This document shows positions 21,979 to 34,979 of a DNA stretch of 64,000 nucleotides, piece after piece; position 1 is the first letter of the stretch; each line of letters starts with the position of its first letter. The notes under the pieces were generated by a model, which did not search any database, was not told the origin of the DNA, and saw only the letters and a program-made list of their open reading frames with translations. The translations under genes were made by a program, and so were the position numbers. The stretch is from Lenzites betulinus. Taxonomy: Eukaryota; Basidiomycota; Agaricomycetes; Polyporales; Polyporaceae. The DNA is taken from positions 620,001-684,000 of the forward strand of contig JABYQU010000005.1 in the NCBI GenBank assembly GCA_022264855.1, given 5' to 3'.

Positions 21979-24298
21979 CCGAACAGCCCCTGACAACACT
22001 CTATCTAATGCTGCACTGCTTTCATAAATGTTATATGTCTGCCCATTTGTGTCGTTGTCATCCATGAGGCTGATTATGAGGAGGAGCAAGGGAGAGGGCG
22101 CGTCACAGAGGATGCGCGGCACGCAAGACGCGTCTGGTCCCGTGACGGGACTGTCCTGCCAAATTGGGTAAGTAGCGCTCAATCCGCCAGGTGGCGGGCG
22201 CTTTCCCTCATGCTGCACTTGCCTCCTCCCCTCACCCTTGCTCTGGCCCACTGCGCCATGCTCATTCACGCTGCCGCATGTTGGTGATGGAGGTCTGCCG
22301 GGCCGCACCACGGCCCACAGCCTTATCCCAATGGCCCTGTGTGGATGAGCATGGCTGTCGCCAGCTGGCATCTCGCCCATCCCGGCAGCCTCTTCTCGGC
22401 ACACGCTGCTGCACCCCCCATTCTACCATATTGTGCTAGCCACATGCCTGTGTGAATGAGGCACCTGCGTGTATGGTATGTTCCTTGTTTGCTCACCCCT
22501 CCTGCAGCGCTCACACTGCCTACAGCCACCACCGGCGGCTGCCCCCCATCTGCCTGCGCACACCGCGTCTGCTTCCTCGCCTTGGTCTGCGCCGCCTCCC
22601 GCCTCCACCCCTCACCAGGCCCGCGTTCGGATGAGCACTCGCAGGATCGTCTGCCGCCAACGCACGCAACCCCGCTGCACCCACCTTGAAGCGCACCTTG
22701 AAGCGCAGCACCCCTGCGTTGTGCGCACGGGTTTATGAAAGGGATGTCCGCGGGCCACCCGACAAGCGCGCAGCCGTGATGTGCGACGACGTGTGGTGTG
22801 AAGCCCGTGCCTGTCTACGGTGTCAACGTCCCCCACCCGCCGCCGAACACCATGCGAGCACCACCCCGAGCATGCCCGACAACCTGCACAGGCCCCGCGT
22901 CGTGTTGCGCTTATGCCTGTTGGTACCTCGGCGCCTGCACGGGCCTCTACCGGAGCGTAACGCCCCCGCGCTGCGCTCTTGCCTGCGTACTGTAACGAGG
23001 AGATTCTCCAGAGTTGGCATCAAAAGACCTAGGAGACGGTCTTCGGCTGTGCACTCACAGCTGGGAGAGGACGATGATGAAGACACGCCGCTATGTTTGA
23101 TGGTCTCTGTAGGTTACTGTTCTGTATGGCATACGGTTCCCGCTTGCATGTATTGTAACCTACAGAGGCGTTGTACAACCTACTGCAACGGTGATGCGCA
23201 GCCCGCGGCGCTGCACGGTGCATGAGCTTGTTCGCGAGTGAGGCCGGCGCGTTTGCGGGTTCAGTCAGCGTTCCGCACGACTCATGCCTGTTCCGGCGGT
23301 TCCGCTATGTTTCTGATGTTTGTATTTTGATCCGTCTCTTGTTTCTGTCGTCCCGCGTACGCGGAGTCACTCCGCATCGCGCCTCCGACGTCCACGACGC
23401 GCGGGTACGACCGGTACAGTAGCTTCTCGCGGCGCGCGCGACCCACGTGATCGCATCGCGCCCTGCCCTTCCGCGTCCTCTACGATACATCTGCCCTCCG
23501 CGCACTGTTTGCGTGTACACTGGGCCGCTCTCATCATGTATATATACTCGGCCGGTTTGGCCTCTATCATCATCTTGGTTTTAGTTCTCACTTTCCGGAG
23601 TGTCTCACCCGCGCTCCCTTCACGCCGCCGTCCTTCGTATCTTCTGCGCCCGTGTGCGCGTTCCGCCTTTGTCACTCTTCGTTCTCGCCTCCGCTCTCCC
23701 CGCTCGTAGCTCGCACACTCGTTCCCACGAGTGCGCAGGTGTCTATTCGGCTCTACTTAGGCGACACATCCGTACCTACGGGTATTATCTCACCTGCACC
23801 ACCCTTCTCTAGGTTGCTACCAGGGGACTCGCCCGCCACTGCCTACGACCACTCAGGGAGTTAGCATCGCCATCAACGGATGAGATTGTGAGGTGGGAGC
23901 AAGGTGCCAGCAGGTGGGTGCGAGGTGGGCAGGTGCGAGGCACGCATACACCTGTTCTAGGTACGGTACCACACAGATACTGGCGCGCAGAGACAACACG
24001 ATGAGACAATGCAATGAGGCAACACGACAAGATGAGATGAGACGAAACGAGACGAGATGCGACAAGACGCGACAAGACGCGACAGGACGATGGGACGCAG
24101 AGACGATGAGACGCAGAGACAACGAGACAAGATGAGACGATGCAACACGACTAGACGACGAGACTCCACAAGACGACGCAATCACAACACTCTGAGCAAC
24201 AATGCGCCCATATGAAGTGCTGAGATGAGCTACAGGTTTGTTGATTAAAGCATGTATGTAGCGGTCAGGTGCATGGTGGTGTACATGAGTATGTGGGG
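21979..24298. other. Intergenic stretch without a recognisable gene
   Basis: No frame here shows recognisable motifs or a splice pattern. It is GC-rich and rich in CA/GC up to about 23.2 kb. It probably holds the 3' ends of the alpha-kinase gene and, at the right, of the integrase-like gene. A GA-rich repeat occupies 23990-24175. Confidence 0.5.
23990..24175 (+). repeat. GACAAGACG-type degenerate microsatellite
   Basis: About 185 bp of imperfect repeats of GAGAC, GACAAGACG and GATGAGACG. Strong purine bias on the plus strand; no coding potential seen. Confidence 0.7.
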
Positions 24299-26141
24299 TT
24301 AAAGGAAGCCAGGGTCCTCGCCGTTGTCCTCATCATCAGTGAATATACCATAAGCCTCTACCTGGCCCAGCCCCAATCCATCATCATCGCCCAGCTCCCT
24401 GCGCTGTGTATGAGATGCAGCTGTAGGAGTAGGCTCCTGGATATCATGAAGCCCCGGTGTCAGCACAATTGGCTCCTCAGGGATGTAGCTTCCACTTGAA
24501 GCAATGCTGGCATGGAGTAGCGCCTGTTCCTCGACATCCTGGTTGTCGAGGGCGAAATGCTGCGTTACTTGTAGGTATACTGGCCAGAAAGACTCAGAGG
24601 TAATTGCTGGACTTCCGAGTAGGGCGAAGATCTCCGAGAGCCTCTGTTCGAGGTACGGCGGCACAAGCTCGAATACTGGATGATTCGCTGGTGCCCATTG
24701 TTGTTGAACCTCATCAAAGAGTTCCGGGGGGACAGGGATCTCATCCACATCATTAAAAGGCTGGGCAGGCTTGCATTTATAGACGATAGGCTCACCTTGA
24801 AATCCGCAACGTTAAAGTCGGCAGGCCGCTCGGCGATGAGCACAGGTATCCCATGTGGGAGTACCTTATACTTGCTTGCACGCCGCGGTGTCATATTATA
24901 CTGTGCAGCCCACACATCAAGCTCTCGCTGGAGCCACGGGATGGACAACCATCGGAATATAAGGCTAATGTATCGCACACATGTTGGGTATTATATTCAA
25001 TATCAGGGAGATATAGGACTCACTCATGAAGGGCATTGCCGAGGTTGGGATCGTACCAGTCTTGATCAACGCCATATTGTAGGATCGCCTCAAATCCTGG
25101 CTTCCAGCCCCGATTGAGGATAGACCACAAGATTTCTGGCTTAATATTCATGTGCTTGCGCATCCAGCGATGTTGTAGGGTGTCCGCAAGGGAAGGGTCG
25201 AGCGAATGCCTCATATATGTGTGAGCATTAGCGATGCCAAAATTCTCGGTGCCTGGATCGCTCTGCGTGACCAAAGGAATGGCTAAGATAGTAGTCAGTG
25301 CTGTTGATGTTGGTGACTGCTATGCTAAGGACATACCTCCAAGCTTTCGGGCTGCCTCTAAGTAGTAGCTGGTGATGAGACGCGGATTCGAGTTATTCCA
25401 CCAGATCCTCAGCCATTTGATTTCCCCTGCCACAGGCTCAACACCAGCATGCAGGAACAGGCCAAACCGCCCCCATTTGTCATGCTGATCAAAGGACCAC
25501 ATGTCGTTCACCCCAGCAGCCCAAAATCTATGCCGGAGGAACTTGCGATGCCGTCGGCGCTGAACTGCATCTGGCTCTACTTGGTTAAGCCACTGGGCGA
25601 CCAAAGACCTGTGTGGATGCATATGAATGCTTGGCAATGGGCATATATGGAGGGGTGATGCATACTTGGGCACTCGTATGTTGTAGGTAAAGCGTAGCGT
25701 GTTTGCAAGGTTCTGGGCACCCTGCTGTGGAAACCGTGCCTTGATGGCTGCTGCATATGGCTGAATCGACTCAAGCGTATGCTGTTGCTGGCGAGTCTTT
25801 TTGAGATCCCACTCCTTTCGGAATCGTTTTACGGAGGTGTCGCTGCCCACACACTCATGGTTAGCAGCGAGGGATGGTTGGAGCAGTGCATCACGAACCT
25901 GAGACCGTATGCCGACGTATCAAAATGTGCATGGCACATCCGTGCAATCTGGGCATCTGTTCGCCCAAGGGTGTAGTAATATGTCAGCGGCCCCCTCAGC
26001 ATCTCTGGCGGTGCTAAAGGTTGGATCAGATTGTCGGCAGGTTGAGGAATATAAATGCAAGAACATACGGCATGGTTTGTGCTGGTTTTGACACCGTGCA
26101 GGTTGCACGGCAATGGGCTGAGCTGCTGCGTTATTATCCAT
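24299..26141 (-). CDS. DDE integrase-like protein
   Basis: Seven exons on the minus strand splice in frame to 501 residues: 26141-26069, 26013-25899, 25842-25666, 25608-25337, 25282-25024, 24964-24796 and 24739-24299. All six introns are 54-59 nt with GT-AG ends. The N-terminus (LGRTDAQIARMCHAHFDT...WDLKKTRQQQ) looks like a helix-turn-helix region. The centre is an RNase H-like integrase core: SFDQHDKW (Asp ~162), TQSDPGTEN (Asp ~221) and a Glu nearby (~262, IKPEILW). It continues with FRWLSIPWLQRELD and LPHGIPVLI, typical of a large fungal family of integrase-core proteins. The C-terminal ~75 residues are acidic. No terminal repeats were found around it, so it may be a domesticated or stranded transposase. 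The frame is intact. Confidence 0.8.
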
Positions 26142-26435
26142 AGGTGTGGGATGAGATCCAGCTCCCAGATAAAGATTTGTAGGCTATGGTGAATGGCAGA
26201 GGGAGGGTGGCACGCTGAAGGCAGAGCGGGCGGCTATTGAGCCCCATCGTGTCGTGGGCCATTGCAGATTAACAATCTACAGCTAGATTTCTCCCTCTCC
26301 TGACTGCTCACAGCGTGAAGCGATGCCAAACATGTTTGGAGAAATGGCAATGGCATTGCAGTATTAGGCGGAGGATGTCAAGTACATTGGTAGGAGGGTG
26401 CTATGGCGTGCGGGACTATCTTATTTGCGGACCAT

Positions 26436-28177
26436 CTAGCTAGACTGAGACCCCTGCTTAAGATCGTCCATAAGGCTGGTTGTTGTCGAAAACAGGCTCA
26501 GGCACTCCCTAGCCCTATCAGCCAGCCCAGCTTTGAAGAGCGCATAGCCCTTAGGGTCGTCACGGGTGAACGAGCGGACGGTGCGGCCACCACATGCTGC
26601 CCATCTCATGAGGCCCCCGCGCAGTACTGGGTCAAGGACATACGCTGCTCCCCTCGCCCAATGGCCACATTCCCATGGCGAAGCACTGCAGATGGAAATA
26701 GAATAGAGGAGCCTGGTGGAAAGCGAATGACGAGGCGTAGATCAGATAGGACAAGGTGTCCCCCACGCGCTGGGTCGAAGTCACCAAGTGCTGCAACATG
26801 AATCCAATTGATGGGATCGTTGAGTGCGTCGGTATGATCCACGCAGAGCGATTCCGGCCCAAAGTTGAAGCTCGTTGTTGGGTACATGCTGTTTGAGAAC
26901 GGCCGTTGGAGGAGGTGGTTGGCCTGGAATATGGATTCAAGCTCCCTATTCATGTTGCGGTAGATCTTTGGCGCATAGGTGGCAAGCATATCTAGGCACA
27001 CCATTAGATTACAATCCATATATGCTAAGAAGGGTGGTGTACTGTTCCCAAAGCCAGCAATTCTGCGGATGGCTGGGTTGTTGCAGAGCGCAGCGAGAGC
27101 CTGCTCATTGTTTGCACTGTTGTTGAGCCCACGCGGGGCCTATAGGCATCCATTAGCTCACATAGAGAGGGCAGACTAAAGATGCACGCACACGTTGCCC
27201 GCCACCAAACGACACGCCACGCGCTAGGGTTGCATACGAGCCACGCCTGTGCGCCATGTCTGCGCGCCGAAACGAGCAGGCTGCGCGGGCCTCCTTCATA
27301 GCCCTGTTTGCCTCCTTAACCACGCCATCCCATGTGGGGTCGTTGGGCCTCCCAGCAAGGACACCGATGATGCGCCCATGCGTGTCCACCAGGGTCTCTG
27401 TGGTGCTATGATTGATGGGCATTAATATGGGCAATGAGCTGTAGAAGAAGAAGGGGCTACGCACATGCCGTCCCAGTCATGAATCTCATAGCCCTTTGCC
27501 TTGAACACTGCCAGCTCACTGATCTGACGCGGTCCCCCAGGCTGTCTCACCGCAACAAAGCCGCCCTTAGCAATGCGACGCAGATGTATGACGTCGGGAA
27601 CAGCCAGCACCGAGGCCTTTGCAGCGTACTTGAACGCGGATGATTTGACCTTGCGGGTGCCAACGCTGTCCTTCTCCCTCTCAGCTGCACGACGTGCTGC
27701 GCGACGCGCCCGCTTTCCCCGCTGCGCATGGTTGCCACGAGGTTGCTCTACGCCCTTGACATCTACAGGGCGGGGCTCGGAGGTGAAGATCTTGGGTGTG
27801 GGCAGGGGGCTGGATGACGGTGTAATAGGCGGGGGGGCTGGCATGGTAGAGATGCCAGGGGGACCATGACCATCAACAGGGGGACAATGCACATGAGGGA
27901 TATCGTCCAGCTGAGCCTGTGGCTCCAGGTGCGGTGAGGGGGGGGGCGATGGCGGCTCCAGGTGGTCCTCTACGACGAAATCCAGCGGAGCGCCACTCAG
28001 AGTGCGCTGGAAGAGCTCCGAGGCGTCCACGTCACGATATATGGGTATGGCATGCTGTGTATGGTCAGCGGCATGGATGCAAGCATGGGGGCAGGGGCCT
28101 ACCTTCGGTGTCATGCTGCACACAAATTTGTCGCGGCCGGGATCCCTGGAACGGGATGCATTCAGCCCATGTACCAT
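26436..28177 (-). pseudogene. TET/JBP-like 2-oxoglutarate/Fe(II) dioxygenase, frameshifted
   Basis: Exons read leftwards: 28177-28103, 28054-27465, 27405-27192 and 27140-26436; introns are 48-59 nt. The N-terminal half is Pro-rich with a basic patch (RGKRARRAARRAAERE). The next part has KGYEIHDWDG and GRIIGVLAGRPND. The C-terminal domain has the double-stranded beta-helix signature: FNFGPESL, iron ligands in CVDHTD and LRHGNV, and 2-oxoglutarate-binding Arg in EQRMSLTQY. Related basidiomycete enzymes are thought to oxidise 5-methylcytosine. Two frame problems appear: one near 27119-27121 (an extra A in an AACAAAC stretch), and one at the C run 26614-26618, where one base is missing before GLMRWAACGG. 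Both sit in short repeats, so sequencing error is possible. The true start may lie further upstream. Confidence 0.65.
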
Positions 28178-28657
28178 TGTCGGGAAGGCGGAAGGCCAAG
28201 GCTGTGCTGGGCAGGGTGCTACACATGCATGCATGCTGCCATCGTTGGGCCATGGTGTGGCCCATCGGGGCAAGCAGCATTCACGGCACACCCCCCTCTG
28301 CAACGCGCGCATGCCCAGCCTACCATCGCGGGCCAGAGTATGGCCCGTCGCGGCAGGGGTGTATGCTCGACGTGGCGGTATCCTGCACCAGCCTGCCTGA
28401 GAGCGGCATGGGACATACCGTATGGCAGCCCAAGGGGGGGAGGGGGGGCGGGCTGGGGTAGGATGCGACGTGGTGGGTAGAGGATGAGAGGGGGCGCCCA
28501 AGCGCGTCGTTCAACAACAGCAGCACGTGCGCGCGTAGGCGCGCGACGCCTGGATGCCAGCCGCCAAAGGCTGTGATACGCGTCCTTTCAAAGGGTAGCC
28601 TACGTCGAGCGCGCACAGGCCGACAACCTCCTTCACCCACCTGCGCAATCGCATTCA

Positions 28658-29819
28658 CGCAAGCGATGTAGGTGCTCCCTGTGTGCTATCCGGCAGCCCA
28701 GCGCGAGACACCGCGCCCACCCACTAGTTTGTGGCTCACAGCCGCTGCAGCGGTAGGTTCCGCCCCCATGCCTACTCGTGCCGACTGACGCCTGTGCAGC
28801 TCCCGCCTCCACAGGCTCCAGAATGAGTGCTTGCGCGTATCATTGAGGCTCAACACGGTGGCCGGCAGACTCGACCGTGTAGACCCCGGTATCGCGTCGG
28901 GCACCCTCCCACCCGCAACACCCCCTCTGCGCAGCGCTCCCAGTGCCATGCTGTACTCGACGCGAGCCCGACACGCTCCGATGCATTGCCACGGCCGCAG
29001 CGCGACACTCGCTTCCCGACGCCGACGTCTCCAGCTACCCGGCTGCAAGCAGCGCGCGCGCCGCCCGCCGACTCCCATCGTGCATCCTCGGAACGCTTGT
29101 GCCATTCGCGGCACCCAGACCGAACGTCCACCGCCGAACTGGCGCGCAGCGAGTACGCGCAGAAGTACACAGCACTCGAGTACGTCCGTCGGGGCAGGTC
29201 TGTGCATGGTAGCTGACCGTACTAGCATGCATCACTGGCACCAGCTGCTTCGTCAGCGTAGCCTCACGCCCACGGACGCAAGCCCTCCTTGAGGATGCTC
29301 GTCCTCGTCCTCGCAAGCGTCGAATATCACGAACTGCTTGCTCCCTGTCCGACCCTGCACCGTTCCGCCCGGCGGGAATGCGCACGCACACTCCCAGCGC
29401 GCTCCTAACCGGGCACTTGTACCAACATCGTGCTTCACTCATACACCGCCGACCCCTGCCCCCCTCTCCGCGTAACTCAGTACGTGAACTCGTCTGTAAA
29501 AAAGCGCTACGCTCACCGAGTTACAGCCCAATCCGAGTGAAAACCACTTGCTTGGACACCCAGAGGACATCGCCCACCCTGTGCCACGCTGGCGTCCCCG
29601 TGCAACGCCGCGCGAATGACACGCCTCCCTGCACCGGGAGAACCTGCTCGGCATCTCCCAGAGCAATCCGGCAAGGATCCGTTTCCGCTATTTTCACCCG
29701 CCACAAGGGCGTCCTTGCGCGAGTGCGTTGTTGTGCCGAGCTTCGACTCACAGTGAACACCTGTACGCCGGGTGATGCGAGTTCTTTTGACGTGTAGCTG
29801 ATGTCGAATACGTCCCCTT
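28658..29819 (+). repeat. Tandem duplication, unit 1 (~1.16 kb)
   Basis: Begins AGCGATGTAGGTGC. It matches unit 2 at an offset of 1158-1178 bp, with long nearly identical stretches, such as the block around ATGCATTGCCACGGCCGCAG at 28981 and 30159. GC-rich. Several long open frames cross it on both strands, but none keeps its frame and shows recognisable motifs, so I call no gene. Confidence 0.75.
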
Positions 29820-30985
29820 CAGCGATGTAGGTGCCCGATGTGTGCCATCCGACAGCCCAGCGCAAGACACAACACCCATTTGTTCGTGGCTAGCGACTGA
29901 TGCCGCGGTAGGTCCCGTGTCCATCCCTACCCGTGCCGACTGACGCTTATGCAGCCCCCGCTTCCCCAGGCCCCAAAGTGAGTGCCTGCGCATACTGTCG
30001 AAGTTCAACGCAGTCGCCGCCAGACTCCGTACCATTCCATGTAGCCCCGGTATCGTGCCTGGCCAGTATTGCGCCAGGCACCCTCCCACCCGCAACACCC
30101 CCTCTGCGCAGCGCTCCCAGTGCCACGCTGTACTCGACGCGAGCCCGACACGCTCCGATGCATTGCCACGGCCGCAGCGCAACGCTCGCTTCCCGACGCC
30201 GACGTCTCCAGCTACCCGGCTGCAAGCAGCGCGCGCGCCGCCCGCCGACTCCCATCGTGCATCCTCGGAACGCTCATGCTATTCGCGGCCTCCCAACTGA
30301 ACGTCCATCGCCGAACCGGCCCGCAGCCAGTATGCGCAGAAGCACACAGCACGCCAGTACGTCCGTCCGAGCAGGTCTGTGCATGGTAGCTAACTGTGCT
30401 AGTATGTGCCACCAGCTGCTTCGCCTGTGCCGTCTCGCGCCCACAGATGCAGGCCCTCCTTCAGGATCCTCGCCCACGCGAGCGTCGAATACCAATAGCC
30501 GTTTACTTGCGGTCGACCCTGCATCGTTCCGCCCGGCGGGAATGCACGCGCATGCTCCCAGCGCGCTCCGAACCGGGCGCTTGCACCAACATGGTGTTTC
30601 GCGCATACGCCGCCGACCCCTGCCCTCCGTCCCGCGTAACTCGGTGTGTGCACCAGTCTGTAAAAAAGCGCTACGCTCACCGAGTTGCATCCCGATCCGA
30701 GCAGAAACACATCTCGTCAGCTTCGCCCATTTTGGCTGGCCGCAGACAGAACTTTGCTCGCCGCGGGATGGCTTTGGAGGAAATCGCCCACCCCGCCGCG
30801 CACCGGCGCCCTCGCGCGACGCGACATCGACGGTATTATGTACTGCATGGGACGTACCAGCCCACTAATTTCCAGCGCGATCCGGGGCGATTCAAATCAC
30901 TCCCGTGCAACGCCGCGCGAACGACACGCCTCCCTGCACAGGGAGAACCTGCCCGGCACCCCCCGGAGGGATCGCAGCGAATAGG
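29820..30985 (+). repeat. Tandem duplication, unit 2 (~1.16 kb)
   Basis: Second, diverged copy of the preceding unit. The end is recognised by GTGCAACGCCGCGCGAA at about 30903, which matches about 29599 in unit 1. Small insertions and deletions change the reading frames between copies, which argues against a conserved protein. Confidence 0.7.
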
Positions 30986-31454
30986 AGCTGCTCGAGGGAC
31001 CTCCCAGAGTCGATGGGCGATGTAAGCCCGTTGTTCACAAACACATCCGGCGCCACTTCGAGTCCTTCACCCAGTGTTACATCTCTTATCGCGTGTCAGC
31101 GTGTATCACTACATGGGCTCGAGATAGCAACACACCAATCCTCGCGGTCCATCATCCGCGCAGCGATCTCCTTGGTGCTCTCGCCCCCTGACACAACTAT
31201 GCCGCCGCCCTCCGCCTTGAGGGCAATACATATGGGACAGTTGTGGGTTGAGCGCGGCGGTGAGGTCGAGGCACGATGTCGAGCCGGCGCCGCTTGGATG
31301 GGGAGCTCCGTTGGTCGATGCAATCCCATATATTGTCTATAGGATATGATATAAAACGATGTAAATTGACGCTTCAGAGAGGGGGTGCACGGTGTCCGGG
31401 ACGCCACAACCATGTGTCGACGGGCGCTTTGAAGCTGACCAGTCCCGGTTGCAG

Positions 31455-31585
31455 TAGTTTAGCCCGCCCAACACGTGTTCGTACCCTCCCGCCCAAACTT
31501 CCGTTTCGAGCAGTCATGCGCGCTTGCATCGCTGGACAGACTTCTCGCTTGCGTTCAACTTCTCCCTCTCATATATACTCCATCC
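31455..31585 (+). repeat. Extra copy of the KDZ-element end repeat
   Basis: Shares CCCGCCCAAACTTCCGTTT and a following CATATATA box with the inverted copy at 45165-45345. It lies outside the left end chosen here for the KDZ element. It may be a relic of another insertion or the true outer end. Confidence 0.5.
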
Positions 31586-34500
31586 CCGCGTCCCCTTCTT
31601 CATCGGCCTCCCCCCAACAGGGCGTCGCGCTGCTTGCGCAACGGGGCGTCCATCAAGTACCAGGCCGCATTCCACCGACTCATCCTCCGTCGCAGCATCC
31701 CCGGGATCGCCCTGCTCATCCATGCTCTCTACCTGTGTCTCACTAGCACTCCGGTGCCCTCCACTTGCGCTATGGACGCCTATGACTGAGATATCTGGCT
31801 TCAACGACTGAGATATCTGGCCTCATAGCACCCTCCCACCCTGCGGCCATAGCTATTGTCGGTCGCTAGACATAGCCCGACCACCTCCTGTGTACCTCGT
31901 TCTCGACTGTATCGAGTTGCACAATCGGACGGTCCGACATTGTGTGAGTTTGGACGGTCCGATAACGTGTGAGTCCGAACGGCCTCAGGCGTGTTCGGAC
32001 GGCAGAAACTGACTTCCACTTCAGGCAGTCCGAGGCGCCCGCGACATGATGGCGTCCTCCCACATAAATACCGTCAAGATATCACCCATCCAAACTCAAC
32101 CCATCCGCGTTCGCCATGTATTGTCATGAGATTGAGGTACCGTGTGGTATGTTCTATACTTACATGACTTAATCTTCGCCCTTACGCAACCTAACAAATC
32201 ATCCCCAGCCTCCCAATGTATGCCCTTTCCCGGCGGTGATCAAGAACGGGCGACAATAGTGAGGGGAGATAATCACGGAGGCGCGAATGGCGAGGGGCGA
32301 CAGCAGTGAGTGTCAGCAGATCGCACGTGGGGAGCATGTGTGAGCCGGGCACACGATGGCCGGAAGTAATGGTACGTCTTGATCGATTGCTTTTGTATAT
32401 CGTCTCCTCATCACGATCTACCATGACCCACGAACCACGGAGGACAGGCAGCAAACTCGGAGTGCAACAAGGCGCGGTGGGCGCAGGTAGGGAACCACAG
32501 CGGCAACGCAGCCGTCTCCGAGGAGCAGGCATAGTACAGCGAGCTCACATACCGGCCCCACCCTCGTCCACGACCGAGGGCTTGATCACCACAGGATCCG
32601 CGTCCTCGTCGTTGCGATCGACGGCTCCTTTCCTCCTCGGACGCGCCTCATTCGGACCTGATGCAGTACCGCAATCGGGAGATATCGCACCCTCTGCCAC
32701 AGACGCTGCCGAACATCCTGTACTCGATGCAACGCCCAGTGTAGATGTGTTAGCTGACTACTGGTTCGCTCTCATTCATGTGGGCGGTGTCTTCTGTCTC
32801 GAGGAGGAGCATTACGTCCTCCAAGACTGGGACTCTAAGGGAGAGTGTCTTCAGGTATGTGAACGATGATGAGTCCTTTTCAAGTACTGATGATTAACCA
32901 CAGATTGGAACATATCGCCATGTCATTCGGCTGCAACACGCCCCTCTGCAGGCCGGTGTAGCGTGCACCTGCCCACGCTGGAAGGCCCATGGCACTTGTG
33001 TCCACTCCGACCTAATATTCACACATTGGCCGGACTTCGTCGCCTTCCCCGCCATTGCGCCATCCCCGATTCCTAGTGCGGTGTATCTATGTGAAACCCC
33101 GTTTGTTGACACCCACCTCTTCTCTTGTGTGTCCTCTGTTGGCTTGTATGGATCCGGGAAGCGCGTCATCGTTTCATACCAGCGGGACGGTCGATGGCAT
33201 TGCGAGTCTTGTAGATATATGGACTCTTGTAAACACCGCCCGCATGCTCTTGAGCTTGCGACACTTGTAGGCCTTCCTCTCGACTTGGCAGAAAGGCCGC
33301 ATCAGACTGAGCAGGAGGACGCCGACACCGAAGGTTCTTTGCTAATGCGTGTCGGGGGACGTGATGACCGGAAGCACGGCTCCATCTCCCACATCCGAGT
33401 CCTACCGCCGCGCTGGTGTGCGCTCCCTGAGGAGGCCCTTCCGCCATCTCCTTCGCCGCCCGTGACCGGTGCTCATTTCCGATTGGATGCGCTCTCCCGC
33501 TGTGCTTGCGGAGTGAGCATCCAGACTCTGCCTGGATTGGAGATCAGGTCGGGGCAAACACGGGAAGCAATACTCTACGGGCTTGCGGTGCGAAGTCCAG
33601 TGTCTATCGAAGTTCTACCATGTACAATTTGTCACCATCGGCGACGCTACATCGGGCCTGACCTTGGCGACCTCGGTGTCTTCAACTGGAACAATACATT
33701 CCTCTTCACTCATGAGCTCCTGAATGCGTACACCAACGCTTTTACGGCGTCAGAAACACCTTTTGCGGCGTTTTGCCTCACAATCCGTCGCCAGTACGAG
33801 GATCGCTGTCCAGGGCTCCCGTTCTGCTCCGACGAAACCTTCGTTCGTGCTTGGTTTTCTTTCGTGGAGCTGCAAGATCTCGACAGCGGATTTCAGTGTC
33901 CTACATGCGGTCCCTCTCCAACCGTGGTCATTGCAGACGGAGTCAGCCTTGCCACCCATGCTTCTAAGCTTAAGGGTGCAGACATCAAACCGCCCACATT
34001 CACAGACTCATCGAGTGAACGGATTGAGAGCATATCCTCCTACAAAGCGCGACAGCTGCCAGCAATTCATGACAGAAGCATCCGCCGTGAAGTCCTTGAA
34101 TTCCTTTCAGTTACGAGCACTCCTGCCATCTCTAACACTGTTCCCAACATCTCGGCCATCGAGGGCTCATACCCGGAACTTGCCAAACTTCTGCATCTGA
34201 CGATTATGGAGGAAATGACGGCGGTGGGCTCTCAACACAAACGGAAAGCTCTACGGGACCTTATTCGACAAGTGAGTCAAGACTAGTACTCTAAGTAATG
34301 AGTAATATATTAATATAAAGTCACGAACCGTAGATTGCTGCTCCTGATATTGTGCTACAACTCGTGCCGCACGACGTGTTCGAAGCCTTAACCCATCTGG
34401 GTGCTACGGGGGTTGCGGAGAGTTGGCTTCAGGCTCTCTGCCCAGCTGTGGGCACCGTTGTCAGAATTTACAAAGCCGAGTCCGCTGAGATCCCCATGGA

Positions 34501-34606
34501 GGTTAGAGCAGTTGCCGTATGGCTCGTGAGCCGTGCACAGGATGTCTACGCCCGTTTACACCAGCATTCACCAGCTGCACCTATGGTTGGGCCAGGGCCA
34601 CATCTG

Positions 34607-34648
34607 CAAAACCCCCCCGTGCAAATAGGTGCTATGTAGCATACTTTA
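34607..34648 (+). repeat. Left terminal inverted repeat
   Basis: Pairs with 42395-42438 in inverted orientation: AAAACCCCCCC, then CAAATAGG and CTATGTAGC against CAAAATAGG and TTATGACGC. Confidence 0.7.
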
Positions 34649-34979
34649 CTGCTCATAATGTATAAAGTAGTACCCATAGCCACTGAGTTCTAATTCGACA
34701 GGTTACCCTGCTCTCTTAGCTCCTGTGAGCGCTCAATAGCAGTAACTGTGCTTCGAAGCAGTTTCTGATATCATATTACAACCTAAGATCACGCCATTTC
34801 ATGCATTCGAAGATCATTAAACAGTGCATTAGATTACTATAGATGTCCCATTACAGCGGCTCACGCAACCGTACGATACTGGTCGGGCCCATGTCAGACT
34901 TGGAAGGGATGGAAGCAAATGGTAGCACTACTGCAGTCTCAACGAGTGCGACGCGAATATTATAAGTACTGTCTGAATT

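Noticed and set aside
27422..27464. A 26-nt intron ending CTACAG in the dioxygenase gene
   Set aside because: Too short; a 59-nt intron from the same donor to CATAG at 27406 keeps the frame and restores the expected motif order.
28827..30868. Several 100-311 codon open frames on both strands
   Set aside because: They cross the GC-rich tandem duplication, shift frame between the copies and show no motifs.
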